Part shown: positions 21,201-29,649 of the stretch, piece after piece
Numbering within the stretch: the stretch's first letter is position 1
Layout: every line of letters begins with the position of its first letter
Origin: an uncultured Acetatifactor sp.
GTDB taxonomy: Bacteria > Bacillota > Clostridia > Lachnospirales > Lachnospiraceae
Assembly: GCA_947581865.1 (NCBI GenBank)
Contig: CANPWA010000003.1
Coordinates: 150,175 to 214,174 of the forward strand
Direction of reading: 5' to 3'
Length of the DNA stretch: 64,000 nucleotides
Translations under genes and position numbers: made by a program
Notes under the pieces: model-generated
The model's input: the letters and a program-made list of their open reading frames with translations, nothing else
Told to the model about the DNA's origin: nothing
The model's database searches: none

Positions 21201-21282
21201 CGAGTACATGCAGGCGATCAACGGGGTGCTATACATGGGGGCGGAGAAGGAACCGGAAAAGAAGCAGGGAAAAGGAATATAG
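18229..21282 (+). CDS. J-domain-like protein with long TPR array
   Basis: The start at 18229 (MDWEKSF) follows AAAGAGG; 1017 residues. Residues 1-50 fit a short J-domain (LILGLEPVKDEKLIKKAYRE, then FKRLRAAYEQA), but the HPD loop reads Asn33-Pro34-Glu35. From about residue 190 to the end there are many tetratricopeptide-like helix pairs (for example VAYNTAEIYWKCDNKAEAVE and PYIHQHISNIYVLKGDFEQA). It lacks membrane segments. The gene ends 12 bases before an Hsp70 gene, so it is very likely the co-chaperone or substrate adaptor of that Hsp70. J-like proteins paired with HscC-type chaperones are known from E. coli (DjlB/DjlC). Confidence 0.8.
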   Translation: MDWEKSFLILGLEPVKDEKLIKKAYREKLAGCNPEDDPEGFKRLRAAYEQACAYARESGARHSDGGRDETPSGLWMERVEHVYQNIRTRRDTRCWQELFDDDIFQALEEEENCRWKFLGFLMDHFRLPSDVWKLLDTNLHLTKDASMLRESFPVDFINFVVNRCERGEDLEFGLFEGEDNASYDLFFNCYDSCWHALQEGKTDEAQRYLEEAAGLHIYHPAMEVCRGMLLMAQEKRAEAVAFMGQLFAKYPQDTMVAYNTAEIYWKCDNKAEAVEIFRKVKEENSKHYMANVRLTQWNYDQGNYKEAKKCAEEVLSLGGDDSFMELLIKINIELEKDLELRWLDEDDWEAALELGWCYLQDGKTSRGLRLTKAIEKRISREREAEYNGLVTKLLLEEAEYEDAVYRSRIWEELLEKKIAEEEPGEEREKDQGRVFQAHAIRMQGYKGLGYKDKENFSRVIAEIEAMETGGIKDIGLLIEKSQIYMEMEEYDKSLEIAEKLIREYQVYAAAANVMETCRRQWDAEGVVRSARICIEHFPNYVRAYEHLGRVYLDLKEKEKLQELLDEAARNHVESPYLEAYRYQLEHTPPSVETLNRRLKAFRKDFQDKLEDGQTVFYAHGLPVITEYLYWYPGVYMLRRRADFHKSGMQLDKALEDNEKALEDEPANPYIHQHISNIYVLKGDFEQALISIRKAILYDDGSIGSVLYYYMARIYMLLGDCEQALACFRQYDRTAEKDGGHLRNMAKCLARLGETQEAVKRLEEYYRKSDGGYYEGYWDSLTNIYFTAGDRQNYRKTLELWREKLLREKLAFWTNLWFRSSHADREKILKEHRAYHNSRGWFHLYSGDKKAAMDSFKRDILLAVRGGVKDYEESLPDIIFAAVLCGEDSLGRKYARKLSDWLARVSRQPADPFYERPKARLTAEFLAGYYTYTEEQLQELLDREKGCALCGFCLMPLCQELEGMRILLLLRQGKTQEARERLARNLKVQPYDEYMQAINGVLYMGAEKEPEKKQGKGI

Positions 21283-21294
21283 AAGGATAGCAGG

Positions 21295-22980
21295 ATGATA
21301 GTAGGAATTGATTTGGGAACCACCAACAGCCTGGTGGCGTATTTTACGGAGGAAGGCCCGAAGATCATCCCCAATCGTCTGGGGAAGAATCTGACCCCGT
21401 CCGTGGTGAGCGTGGACGAGGAGGGCAATGTCTATGTGGGAGAGACGGCAAAGGAGCGCATGAGCCTTTATCCGTCGTCCGTGGCGCAGACCTTTAAGCG
21501 GAGCATGGGGACGGAGCGCACCTACAATCTGAGCGGGCATCTGTTTAAGCCCGAGGAACTCTCCAGCATGGTGCTCCGCGCCTTAAAGGAGGACGCGGAG
21601 GCTTTTCTGGGCGAGGAAGTGACGGAGGCTGTCATCAGCGTGCCCGCCTATTTTGACGACAAGCGCAGAAAAGCCACCAAGCGCGCCGGGGAACTGGCGG
21701 GGCTTAAGGTGGAGCGCATGATCTCGGAGCCCACGGCTGCCGCGGTGGCGTATGGGCTGTATGACAAAAATCAGGACACCCGCTTTTTGGTGTTCGATCT
21801 GGGCGGGGGCACCTTCGACGTGTCCGTCCTGGAACTTTATCACAATATCCTGGAGGTGCGCGCCGTTGCGGGCGACAATTACCTGGGAGGAGAAGATTTC
21901 ACCCAGGAGATGGCAAAGCTTTTTCTGCAGAAGGTGAATCTGCAGCTCTCCGACCTCTCCGAGAAGGATCAGGTGCGCTTAACGAGGGCGGCGGAGAAAG
22001 CAAAGCGCGCGATCAGTGACGAGGCGAATGTCACCATGAGTTTCCTCTACAGGGAGGAGACGAAGGAGGCGGTGATCTCCGCAAAGGAATACGAGGAAGC
22101 CTGCAGGGATCTGCTGGCAAAGATCCGTGAGCCGGTGAAAAAGAGTCTGTCGGATGCGGGGCTCAAACTCTCGGAGATCGACGAGGTGCTGCTCATCGGC
22201 GGTGCGACCCGTCTGTCCATCGTGCGGGATTTCCTCATCCGGCTGTTCAGAAAATTCCCTGACACCAAATTAAACCCCGACGAGACAGTGGCGCTGGGCG
22301 CGGCGGTGCAGGCGGCCATGAAGGAGAGAAGAGAAGAGGTAAAGGAAGTGATCCTGACCGACGTCTGTTCCTTCACTCTGGGAACGGAAGTGGTGGTGGA
22401 GTACGACGAGGACAAGTATGAGTCCGGGCGCTTCTGCCCCATCATCGAGAGAAACACCGTGATCCCCGCAAGCCACACGGAGCGCCTCTATACCGTGCGG
22501 GACAATCAGTCCTCGGTCCGGGTGAGGGTGCTTCAGGGCGAGAGCAGATACGCCAGGAACAATCTGTATCTGGGAGAGCTGGAGATCGAGGTGCCCCCGG
22601 GACCCAAGGGAAGCCAGTCCGTGGACGTCACCTACACCTATGACATCAATTCCCTTCTGGAGGTGGAGGTCAAGGTGGTCTCCACGGGGATCGGCAAGAA
22701 AATGATCATCAAGGGCGACAGCAACCAGATGACGGACGAGGAGATCCAAAAGCGGATGGAAGAGCTTGCCTACCTGAAGATCCAGCCCAGGGACTATGAG
22801 GAGAACCGTCTGGTGCTGCTTCGGGCAGAGCGCATGTACGAGGAGTCCCTGGGAGAGCGCAGACAGAAACTGGACCACTATATCACGGCTTTCGACGCGG
22901 CATTGAAGCGGGGAGACCACGACGCGATCCGGGAGGCGAGAGAGGAACTGAGCGCCCTTCTGGAGGAGGATGAGGATTGA
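21295..22980 (+). CDS. hscC: HscC-like Hsp70 family chaperone
   Basis: The 561 residues are close to the short HscC branch (about 556) and shorter than DnaK (about 610). ATPase motifs are intact: phosphate 1 GIDLGTTNS (4-12), phosphate 2 VFDLGGGTFDVSVLE and adenosine LIGGATRLSIV. A beta-sandwich substrate-binding domain starts after FTLGTEVVVEY. The C-terminal lid is short and acidic, without the EEVD-like or EVEE ending of DnaK. It is paired with the J/TPR protein just upstream and should use it as partner. The symbol is by similarity. Confidence 0.85.
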   Translation: MIVGIDLGTTNSLVAYFTEEGPKIIPNRLGKNLTPSVVSVDEEGNVYVGETAKERMSLYPSSVAQTFKRSMGTERTYNLSGHLFKPEELSSMVLRALKEDAEAFLGEEVTEAVISVPAYFDDKRRKATKRAGELAGLKVERMISEPTAAAVAYGLYDKNQDTRFLVFDLGGGTFDVSVLELYHNILEVRAVAGDNYLGGEDFTQEMAKLFLQKVNLQLSDLSEKDQVRLTRAAEKAKRAISDEANVTMSFLYREETKEAVISAKEYEEACRDLLAKIREPVKKSLSDAGLKLSEIDEVLLIGGATRLSIVRDFLIRLFRKFPDTKLNPDETVALGAAVQAAMKERREEVKEVILTDVCSFTLGTEVVVEYDEDKYESGRFCPIIERNTVIPASHTERLYTVRDNQSSVRVRVLQGESRYARNNLYLGELEIEVPPGPKGSQSVDVTYTYDINSLLEVEVKVVSTGIGKKMIIKGDSNQMTDEEIQKRMEELAYLKIQPRDYEENRLVLLRAERMYEESLGERRQKLDHYITAFDAALKRGDHDAIREAREELSALLEEDED

Positions 22981-22983
22981 CAT

Positions 22984-23012
22984 TTGACAAGCCCCGGAAT
23001 AGAATTTATAAT
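22984..23012 (+). promoter_or_regulatory. Consensus sigma-A promoter of alaS
   Basis: TTGACA (22984-22989), a 17-base spacer and TATAAT (23007-23012) match both consensus hexamers perfectly. The alaS ATG is 36 bases after the -10 box, so the leader would be about 28 bases, too short for a T-box. Confidence 0.9.
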
Positions 23013-23047
23013 GTTTAGTTAATTGAGGATTTTGGGAGGATAAACCA

Positions 23048-25702
23048 ATGCAAAAACGCGGTGTAAATGAACTGAGAAGAATGTATCTCGACTTCTTTGA
23101 GAGTAAGGGTCATCTGAAGATGAAAAGCTTTTCGCTGGTGCCCCACAATGACAACAGCCTGCTGATCATCAACTCCGGTATGGCTCCCCTGAAGCCTTAT
23201 TTTACGGGTCAGGAGATTCCTCCCCGCCGCCGCGTCACCACCTGTCAGAAATGTGTGCGCACAGGCGACATTGAAAATGTGGGTAAGACCGCAAGACATC
23301 TGACTTTTTTTGAAATGCTGGGAAACTTTTCCTTCGGAGATTACTTCAAGCATGAGGCGATCGCCTGGAGCTGGGAGTTTCTGACAAAGTATGTGGGCAT
23401 GGATCCGGAGAGACTCTATCCTTCCATTTACTGTGAGGACGACGAGGCTTTTGACATCTGGACCAGGGAGATCGGCGTCCCCGCGGAGAAGATCACCCGC
23501 TTTTACCGGGATGAGAACGGGGACTGCGACAATTTCTGGGAACATGGCGCAGGTCCCTGCGGTCCCTGTTCCGAAATCTATTATGACAGAGGCGAAAAGT
23601 ACGGCTGCGGAAAGCCCGACTGCAAAGTGGGCTGTGACTGTGACCGTTTCATGGAAGTGTGGAACAATGTGTTCACCCAGTTTGACAGCGACGGGCACGG
23701 GCATTACACGGAGCTTGCGCAGAAGAACATCGATACCGGGATGGGGCTGGAGCGTCTTGCCGTGGTGGTGCAGGACGTGGATTCCGTGTTTGACATCGAC
23801 ACCATGAAAGCCATCCGGGACAAGATCTGCGAGATCGCCCATGTGAACTATCAGGAGGATGAGGCGAAGGACGTGTCCATTCGTCTGATCACCGACCATA
23901 TCCGTTCCTCCACCTTTATGATCAGCGACGGCATCATGCCCTCCAACGAGGGCAGAGGATATGTCCTGCGCCGTCTCATCCGCCGCGCGGCGAGACACGG
24001 CAGGCTGCTGGGCATCGAGGGGAGATTTCTGGCCGAGCTGAGCCGCACCGTGATCGGAGAGTGCAGGGACGGCTATCCCGAGCTGGAGGAGAAGAAGGAC
24101 TTCATTCTGACCGTGCTGACCCAGGAGGAGGGGAAATTTGACAAGACCATCGACCAGGGACTGACGATCCTTGCCGAGATGGAGGAGGAGATGAACCGGC
24201 AGGGCGTAAAGGAGCTTTCCGGTGAGAATGCTTTTAAATTATATGACACTTACGGTTTCCCCATGGATCTGACAGAGGAGATCCTGGCGGAGAAGGGCTT
24301 TACGATAGATCATGTGAGCTTCTCCAAATGTATGGAGGAGCAGAGAGTCAAGGCGAGAGAGGCGCGCAAAGAGACCAATTACATGGGCGCGGATGCCACG
24401 GTGTACGATTCCATCGATCCTTCCCTCACCTCTGTCTTTGTGGGTTATGACAGACTGCAGCACAATTCCAGGGTGACGGTGCTGACCACGGAGAGCGAGC
24501 TGGTGGAGGCGCTGACCGACGGTCAGGTGGGAACCGTCATCGTGGAGGAGACTCCCTTTTACGCCACCATGGGCGGACAGAAGGCGGACACCGGAGTCAT
24601 CTCCGCCGCGGAAGGAAATTTTGAGGTGAAGGACACCATCCGGCTGCCGGGCGGCAAGGTGGGACATATCGGCGTGGTCACAGGCGGCATGATCCGGGTG
24701 GGGGATACCGCGACGCTGACTGTGGATGCAAAGCATCGCTCGGACACCTGCAAAAACCATTCCGCGACCCATCTGCTCCAGAAAGCGCTGCGGGAGGTGC
24801 TGGGAACCCATGTGGAGCAGAACGGCTCCTATGTGGACGGCGAGCGTCTCCGGTTTGACTTCAGCCATTTCCAGCCCATGACTGCAAAGGAGCTTGAGAA
24901 GGTGGAGCAGATGGTAAACGATAAGATCGCAGAGGCGCTTCCCGTGGTGACGGATGTGATGAACATCGAGGAGGCGAAGAAGACGGGAGCCATGCAGCTT
25001 TTCGGTGAAAAATACGGCGAGACCGTGCGCGTGGTGCGCATGGGCGATTTCTCCGTGGAATTCTGCGGAGGCACCCATGTGGCAAACACCGCGGCGATCA
25101 CGGCATTTAAGATCATTTCCGAGAACGGTATCGCGGCGAATGTACGGCGTATCGAGGCGCTGACGGGAAACGGCGTGTTCGCGTATTACCGCGGTCTGGA
25201 GAAGACGCTGGAGAGTGCGGCGAAAGCGCTGAAGACAACCCCCAACATGATTGTGGAGAAGTGCGGGCATCTGATGGCAGACTTAAAGGCGCTGTCCGCC
25301 GAAAACGAGTCTTTAAAGAGCAGGGCGGCAAAGGAAGCGCTGGGGGATGTGATGGATCAGGTGAAGGAGATCAGGGGTGTGAAACTTCTTGCCGCCAGCG
25401 TGAGCGGAGTGGATATGAACGGCTTAAGAGACCTGGGAGACCAGCTCAAAGACAGGCTGGGAGAGGGCGTTGTCGTCCTGCTCTCCGATCAGGACGGAAA
25501 AGTCAACATGATCGCCATGGCAACCGACGGAGCCGTGAAGGCAGGCGCCCATGCGGGCAATCTGATCAAAGGCATCGCGGCTTTGGTGGGCGGCGGAGGC
25601 GGCGGAAGACCCAATATGGCCCAGGCGGGGGGAAAGAATCCCGCAGGGATCGGGGCTGCCATCGGGGAAGCGTCCAGGGTGCTGGATGCCCAGCTGGCAT
25701 AA
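23048..25702 (+). CDS. alaS: Alanyl-tRNA synthetase
   Basis: At 884 residues this is a complete class IIc AlaRS. The catalytic core begins at the N-terminus (LRRMYLDFFESKGHL, then FEMLGNFSFGDYF). The editing domain has the zinc-site motifs HSATHLL and CGGTH. The C-terminal DHHA1 region ends in a glycine-rich stretch (LVGGGGGGRPNMAQAGG) that contacts the tRNA elbow. A cysteine cluster (KYGCGKPDCKVGCDCDR) in the core is typical of many clostridial AlaRS. The start has a GGGAGGA site and a perfect promoter. Confidence 0.97.
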   Translation: MQKRGVNELRRMYLDFFESKGHLKMKSFSLVPHNDNSLLIINSGMAPLKPYFTGQEIPPRRRVTTCQKCVRTGDIENVGKTARHLTFFEMLGNFSFGDYFKHEAIAWSWEFLTKYVGMDPERLYPSIYCEDDEAFDIWTREIGVPAEKITRFYRDENGDCDNFWEHGAGPCGPCSEIYYDRGEKYGCGKPDCKVGCDCDRFMEVWNNVFTQFDSDGHGHYTELAQKNIDTGMGLERLAVVVQDVDSVFDIDTMKAIRDKICEIAHVNYQEDEAKDVSIRLITDHIRSSTFMISDGIMPSNEGRGYVLRRLIRRAARHGRLLGIEGRFLAELSRTVIGECRDGYPELEEKKDFILTVLTQEEGKFDKTIDQGLTILAEMEEEMNRQGVKELSGENAFKLYDTYGFPMDLTEEILAEKGFTIDHVSFSKCMEEQRVKAREARKETNYMGADATVYDSIDPSLTSVFVGYDRLQHNSRVTVLTTESELVEALTDGQVGTVIVEETPFYATMGGQKADTGVISAAEGNFEVKDTIRLPGGKVGHIGVVTGGMIRVGDTATLTVDAKHRSDTCKNHSATHLLQKALREVLGTHVEQNGSYVDGERLRFDFSHFQPMTAKELEKVEQMVNDKIAEALPVVTDVMNIEEAKKTGAMQLFGEKYGETVRVVRMGDFSVEFCGGTHVANTAAITAFKIISENGIAANVRRIEALTGNGVFAYYRGLEKTLESAAKALKTTPNMIVEKCGHLMADLKALSAENESLKSRAAKEALGDVMDQVKEIRGVKLLAASVSGVDMNGLRDLGDQLKDRLGEGVVVLLSDQDGKVNMIAMATDGAVKAGAHAGNLIKGIAALVGGGGGGRPNMAQAGGKNPAGIGAAIGEASRVLDAQLA

Positions 25703-25776
25703 CCCGCGGGGAAGGGACGGCTGTCCGTTTCTGTTTTTGCTGCGGGATAAGGGCAGAAAGATATTTTGAAATTATG

Positions 25777-25814
25777 GGGGGTCATGGGATGAAGAGTGAC
25801 CCCCTTTCTGTTTT
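25777..25814 (+). terminator. Intrinsic terminator downstream of alaS
   Basis: The stem GGGGGTCA (25777-25784) pairs with TGACCCCC (25797-25804), followed by TTTCTGTTTT. It lies 75 bases after the alaS stop and 34 bases before the next start. A weaker hairpin with a T run lies just upstream, around 25715-25745. Confidence 0.8.
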
Positions 25815-25847
25815 AGATGCCTGTCAGAACGTGGAAAGGATGAAGGG

Positions 25848-27398
25848 ATGAAAAATCAGGAGAACAGGAAACTGGCAGTGATCAATATTTGTTTCTGTGC
25901 CGCATTGCTCCTTGTGCTGATGCCGCTGCTTATGGTGTCCCGGTATAACTATCCCTCGGCGGATGATTGGAGTTACGGGCGGGAGGCGTATGAGGCGATA
26001 CGCAGCGGGGGAGGGCTTGGCGTTGTCCTGAAGATTTCCCTGGAGACGGCTGCACGAAATTATATGAACTGGGAAGGGCGGTTTATGAATGCTTTTTTTG
26101 CCTCCCTGCAGCCCGGGATCTGGGGAGAACAGTGTTATTGCATGGTAGCGTGGCTGATGCTGGGCAGTCTGGTCTTGGGTGAAATGTATTTTTTTTACAG
26201 CCTGAGTTCTGCAAAGTCAGGGAAAAATCGTCTGCTATGGCTTCCGATCGCCGCAGCTACCCTGACTATGCAGATCTTGTATACGCCTAGTGTGGTGGAG
26301 AGTTTCTACTGGTACACCGGAGCGGTGAATTATACCTTTGTGTTTGGGCTTTCCCTGGTCCTGACAGCGCTTTTTGTGAAGCTGGGGACAGGTGAATGGA
26401 GGGGCTGGAAATATGGCATTGCCGCTTTGACCGCCTGTGTGCTTGCGGTGGTGGTGGGCGGTGATAATTTTTCCACCAGTCTCTCCACCCTGCTTTTGAT
26501 GCTTGTACTGTCCCTGCTGTGGCTTGGGCAGAACAGAAGGGCTTTTTGGAGGACATGGTATATCATGCTGTTTACAGGCGCGAGTCTGGGAATCTGTCTG
26601 ATGGCGCCGGGCAATGCAAAGCGGCTGGAGGGTAATTTTGGCGGAAGCACCACGGGAAATGCGCTTGGAGCAGTCATTACCTCGCTGACACGTACTTTTA
26701 CCAATATCTATTCCTGGACCAATATCAAAATTGTGCTCATGCTTGTCCTGATCCTGCCCTTTGTATGGCTGGCAGTCAGAAATCTCAGCTATGAGTTCCG
26801 GTTTCCCGGGCTTTTCACACTGCTTTCCTTTGGCATCTATGCCTCCCAGATCACAGCTACCGTCTATGTGGACGGGACCACCGGAGGCGGAAGGGTGGCT
26901 GCGATCCTGTATTATGCCTATCATATCTGGCTGGTGGGAAATGTGTGCTATTGGACGGGCTGGCTGCAGCGGATGAGACAGAAGGGCGTCATACGTCTGC
27001 CAAAGGGGCTGGAGAAGCCTGTGAGAAAGACGGCTGCCGCGGTGCGCCGTTTTCTGATACCGTACTGTGCCGTGGCAGGCGGGATTCTGGTGCTGTTGAT
27101 CTACACGGCGGATTTAAAACAACTCTCCAGCTACAAAGCATACCGGGACTGGCGGCAGGGCTGGGCGCAGCAATATGCCAGGGAGTGGGAGGAGAGGCTG
27201 GAGATCCTTCATGATGAGAGCATCACAGAGGTGGAGTTTGCGCCCCTGTCGGTTTATCCCGAAACGATTTTGTATACGGATCTGCAGGATGAGGAGGGAT
27301 ATACCTGGGTGAACAAGGCCTGCGCCAGTTATTATGGCAAAAAACGTATTAAGATTGTGATGCCCCGGCAGTCTGAGGCATCGGATCAGACACAGTAA
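25848..27398 (+). CDS. Polytopic membrane protein, DUF6056/GT-C-like
   Basis: The 516-residue protein has about ten to eleven hydrophobic helices. After the first helix, a conserved-looking extracellular loop contains SADDWSYGREAYE and NWEGRFMNAF, a layout like DUF6056 or GtrII-like membrane proteins that resemble GT-C glycosyltransferases. Acidic residues in this first loop (ADDW) could be the catalytic site if it is a transferase. The soluble C-terminus (after about residue 425) is short. No glycan genes adjoin it, so substrate and activity are unknown. Confidence 0.55.
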   Translation: MKNQENRKLAVINICFCAALLLVLMPLLMVSRYNYPSADDWSYGREAYEAIRSGGGLGVVLKISLETAARNYMNWEGRFMNAFFASLQPGIWGEQCYCMVAWLMLGSLVLGEMYFFYSLSSAKSGKNRLLWLPIAAATLTMQILYTPSVVESFYWYTGAVNYTFVFGLSLVLTALFVKLGTGEWRGWKYGIAALTACVLAVVVGGDNFSTSLSTLLLMLVLSLLWLGQNRRAFWRTWYIMLFTGASLGICLMAPGNAKRLEGNFGGSTTGNALGAVITSLTRTFTNIYSWTNIKIVLMLVLILPFVWLAVRNLSYEFRFPGLFTLLSFGIYASQITATVYVDGTTGGGRVAAILYYAYHIWLVGNVCYWTGWLQRMRQKGVIRLPKGLEKPVRKTAAAVRRFLIPYCAVAGGILVLLIYTADLKQLSSYKAYRDWRQGWAQQYAREWEERLEILHDESITEVEFAPLSVYPETILYTDLQDEEGYTWVNKACASYYGKKRIKIVMPRQSEASDQTQ

Positions 27399-27432
27399 AA
27401 TCTTGTAAAAGAGCATAGAACGGAGAGCGGCA

Positions 27433-28605
27433 GTGAACGAGATATACGATGAAGAAGATTTAGAGCGCCAGCGCAGGCGCAGGGAGCGCGTGCGCAGAAT
27501 GAGACAGGAGAAAGAAAGACAGCTCAGACTTCAGAAAATGGTGAGGCGGTTCTTGTGTGCAGCGGCTGTTGCCGCGGCCGTGCTGGTTTTTGTAATTGCC
27601 TTTGCAGCAGTGCAGAAGGCAAAGGGCAGGGAGGACCGGGGACAGGATCCGAACCTGCAGAAAGATCCCCTGGAGCAGGCGGTCCTGACAACTGCGGAGG
27701 ATCTGAAAAAAGTGTTCGGGCTGCCGCGGGCGCAGATCGTCCCGCCATCCCAAACAGACGTGTCGGAAAATGATCTTGCAGGCGTTTCGGACAAACAGTA
27801 TTCTGCCCACACTACCGCTGCGACGGAGGCGCCTCCGGAGGAAGTCAACAGCACCAACGCCGTGTTTATCGACCTGGGATCGGGAGAGATCCTGGCGCAG
27901 AGGGATTATATGACCGTCATCAATCCCGCCTCCATGACTAAGGTACTGACGGTGCTGGTGGCGGCGGAGCATGTGAAGGATCTGGAGGATACCTTCACGA
28001 TGACGATCGATATCACGGACTACAGTTATTCCCATGATTGCAGCAGCGTAGGATTTGACGTGGGAGAAGAGATCAGCGTGCGGGATCTGTTCTACGGGAC
28101 GATCCTGCCCTCGGGAGGCGATGCGGCAGTGGCTCTTGCCACTTATGTAGCGGGCAGCCATGAAGCGTTTGTGGAAATGATGAACGAAAAGGCAGAGCAG
28201 CTGGGACTGTCCGACACAGCGCACTTTACGAACTGTGTGGGAATCTATGACGAGGCGCATCACTGCACGGTCTATGATATGGCGATGATCCTGGAAGCGG
28301 CGCTGGACAATCCTCTCTGCAGGGAAGTGCTGAGCGCCCATAAATACACTACAAAAGCGACTGCGGAGCATCCGGAAGGGATTGAGATCTCCAACTGGTT
28401 CTTGCGAAGGATCGAGGATAAAGATACGGGCGGGGAGGTCATCTGCGGCAAGACAGGGTATGTGGTGCAGTCGGGAAACTGTGCGGCGAGCTACGGCCAG
28501 GATGAAAACGGAAGGGAATATGTCTGTGTCACCACGGGGGCGCACAGTGGATGGCGGTGTATCTATGACCATGTCGCATTTTACAAAAAGTATGCCGGTA
28601 TTTGA
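27433..28605 (+). CDS. D-alanyl-D-alanine carboxypeptidase family protein (S11), membrane-anchored
   Basis: A GTG start with GGAGAG upstream gives 390 residues. The N-terminus is very basic and is followed by a single helix (about 41-60), so the catalytic domain is extracytoplasmic. The S11 nucleophile motif is SMTK (in NPASMTKVLTV) and the third motif is KTG (CGKTGY). The second motif, usually SGN, reads SGG in ILPSGGDAAVAL. The enzymes trim the terminal D-Ala from peptidoglycan stem peptides. It is the first of three S11 members within 7 kb. Confidence 0.85.
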   Translation: MNEIYDEEDLERQRRRRERVRRMRQEKERQLRLQKMVRRFLCAAAVAAAVLVFVIAFAAVQKAKGREDRGQDPNLQKDPLEQAVLTTAEDLKKVFGLPRAQIVPPSQTDVSENDLAGVSDKQYSAHTTAATEAPPEEVNSTNAVFIDLGSGEILAQRDYMTVINPASMTKVLTVLVAAEHVKDLEDTFTMTIDITDYSYSHDCSSVGFDVGEEISVRDLFYGTILPSGGDAAVALATYVAGSHEAFVEMMNEKAEQLGLSDTAHFTNCVGIYDEAHHCTVYDMAMILEAALDNPLCREVLSAHKYTTKATAEHPEGIEISNWFLRRIEDKDTGGEVICGKTGYVVQSGNCAASYGQDENGREYVCVTTGAHSGWRCIYDHVAFYKKYAGI

Positions 28606-28614
28606 AAAAAATGG

Positions 28615-28642
28615 TTGACGTGGAATAATTTTATGTTATAAT
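28615..28642 (+). promoter_or_regulatory. Sigma-A promoter of rpsU
   Basis: TTGACG (28615-28620), a 16-base spacer and TATAAT (28637-28642) lie about 85 bases upstream of the rpsU start, just after the carboxypeptidase stop. Confidence 0.75.
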
Positions 28643-28726
28643 GTGTAATGTGTATGGCATACTCCGTACATAGAATAACCCAATCAGTCATGTTACTAGA
28701 GGGACTGAAGGGAGGTCAGGTGTAGA

Positions 28727-28903
28727 ATGTCTAACGTAATCGTAAAAGAGAACGAGACTTTGGACAGCGCATTGCGTCGCTTCAAGAGAAGCTGTGCCAA
28801 AGCGGGTATCCAGCAGGAGATCCGCAAGAGAGAGCACTACGAGAAGCCCAGTGTAAAGCGTAAGAAAAAGTCTGAAGCAGCAAGAAAACGTAAATATAAC
28901 TAA
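28727..28903 (+). CDS. rpsU: 30S ribosomal protein bS21
   Basis: This 58-codon gene encodes [19 protein letters not shown] at the N-terminus and a strongly basic tail ([13 protein letters not shown]), characteristic of bS21. The start has a GGGAGG site. It sits alone with its own promoter and terminator, consistent with high, independent expression. Confidence 0.96.
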   Translation: MSNVIVKENETLDSALRRFKRSCAKAGIQQEIRKREHYEKPSVKRKKKSEAARKRKYN

Positions 28904-28908
28904 CGCGC

Positions 28909-28940
28909 AAATCCCTGGTCGCACATCGTCCGGGGATTTT
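28909..28940 (+). terminator. Intrinsic terminator of rpsU
   Basis: AAATCCCTGG (28909-28918) pairs with CCGGGGATTT (28930-28939), with one G-T wobble, followed by Ts. It starts 5 bases after the rpsU stop codon. Confidence 0.75.
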
Positions 28941-28995
28941 GTAGTTAGGCGCTTATGGTTTGCAGAACCATGATCTGAGATGAGGGGATCATAAG

Positions 28996-29583
28996 ATGTG
29001 GACAAAAGAACTGTTTGGAACGGACATATACCATCTTGCGGCAGCCTTTGTACTTTACAGTATGCTGGGATGGCTTGTGGAATCGATTTATATGTCCTTT
29101 TGCAATCGCAAGCTGACCAATCGCGGTTTTGGAAGGGGACCGTTCTGCCCGATCTACGGCTTTGGGGCCGTTGCGTGCTATCTCATTCTCAGCCCGCTGA
29201 AAGGACAGTACATAAAAGTTTATATTATCGGCGCAGTGCTTGCCACGGTTTTTGAATTTATTGTGGGCAAGGGTATGATCCGGTTTCTGGGTGAACTCTG
29301 GTGGGACTATAAGGATAAGCCTTTTAACTACAAGGGGATCATCTGCCTGGAGAGTACCATCGCCTGGGGATTTTACGCCATTGGTGTTATTCAGTTCGTA
29401 CACGCGGGCATCTATTGGCTGATAGACAGGGTGAGCATACGCACGGGCATTCATCTGGTAGAGATGGCGCTGGTGCTGGTGGTGATCGACTATGCGGTTC
29501 AGCTTGCCAAGGTGTTTGACATTGATGTGCGCGAGAAGAGGGACAGATTCATTGAGAGATGTCATGCTTTTTTGAATCGATAA
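28996..29583 (+). CDS. CmpB-like putative ABC-transporter type IV membrane protein (PF06541-type)
   Basis: The 195-residue protein has about five hydrophobic helices. The pattern LGWLVESIYMS, then NRGFGRGPFCPIYGFGA, then WDYKDKPFNYKGIICLEST is the signature of the CmpB family of small membrane proteins. Despite the family name, no ATPase partner is adjacent. Its function is not established. It follows rpsU but is separated from it by a terminator. Confidence 0.8.
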   Translation: MWTKELFGTDIYHLAAAFVLYSMLGWLVESIYMSFCNRKLTNRGFGRGPFCPIYGFGAVACYLILSPLKGQYIKVYIIGAVLATVFEFIVGKGMIRFLGELWWDYKDKPFNYKGIICLESTIAWGFYAIGVIQFVHAGIYWLIDRVSIRTGIHLVEMALVLVVIDYAVQLAKVFDIDVREKRDRFIERCHAFLNR

Positions 29584-29595
29584 GGTATAACCGGT

Positions 29596-29642
29596 GCCAC
29601 ATTCCCATATTCTTTAGTAGACAAAAAGAATGGGAGTGTGGC
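29596..29642 (+). promoter_or_regulatory. Long hairpin overlapping the ribosome site of the following carboxypeptidase gene
   Basis: GCCACATTCCCAT with TTCTTT (29596-29615) pairs with AAAGAATGGGAGTGTGGC (29625-29642), one of the longest inverted repeats in the window. It may terminate the upstream gene. Its right arm contains GGGAG, the only purine-rich ribosome-site candidate before the ATG at 29650, so folding would hide it. Confidence 0.6.
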
Positions 29643-29649
29643 ATTATTT

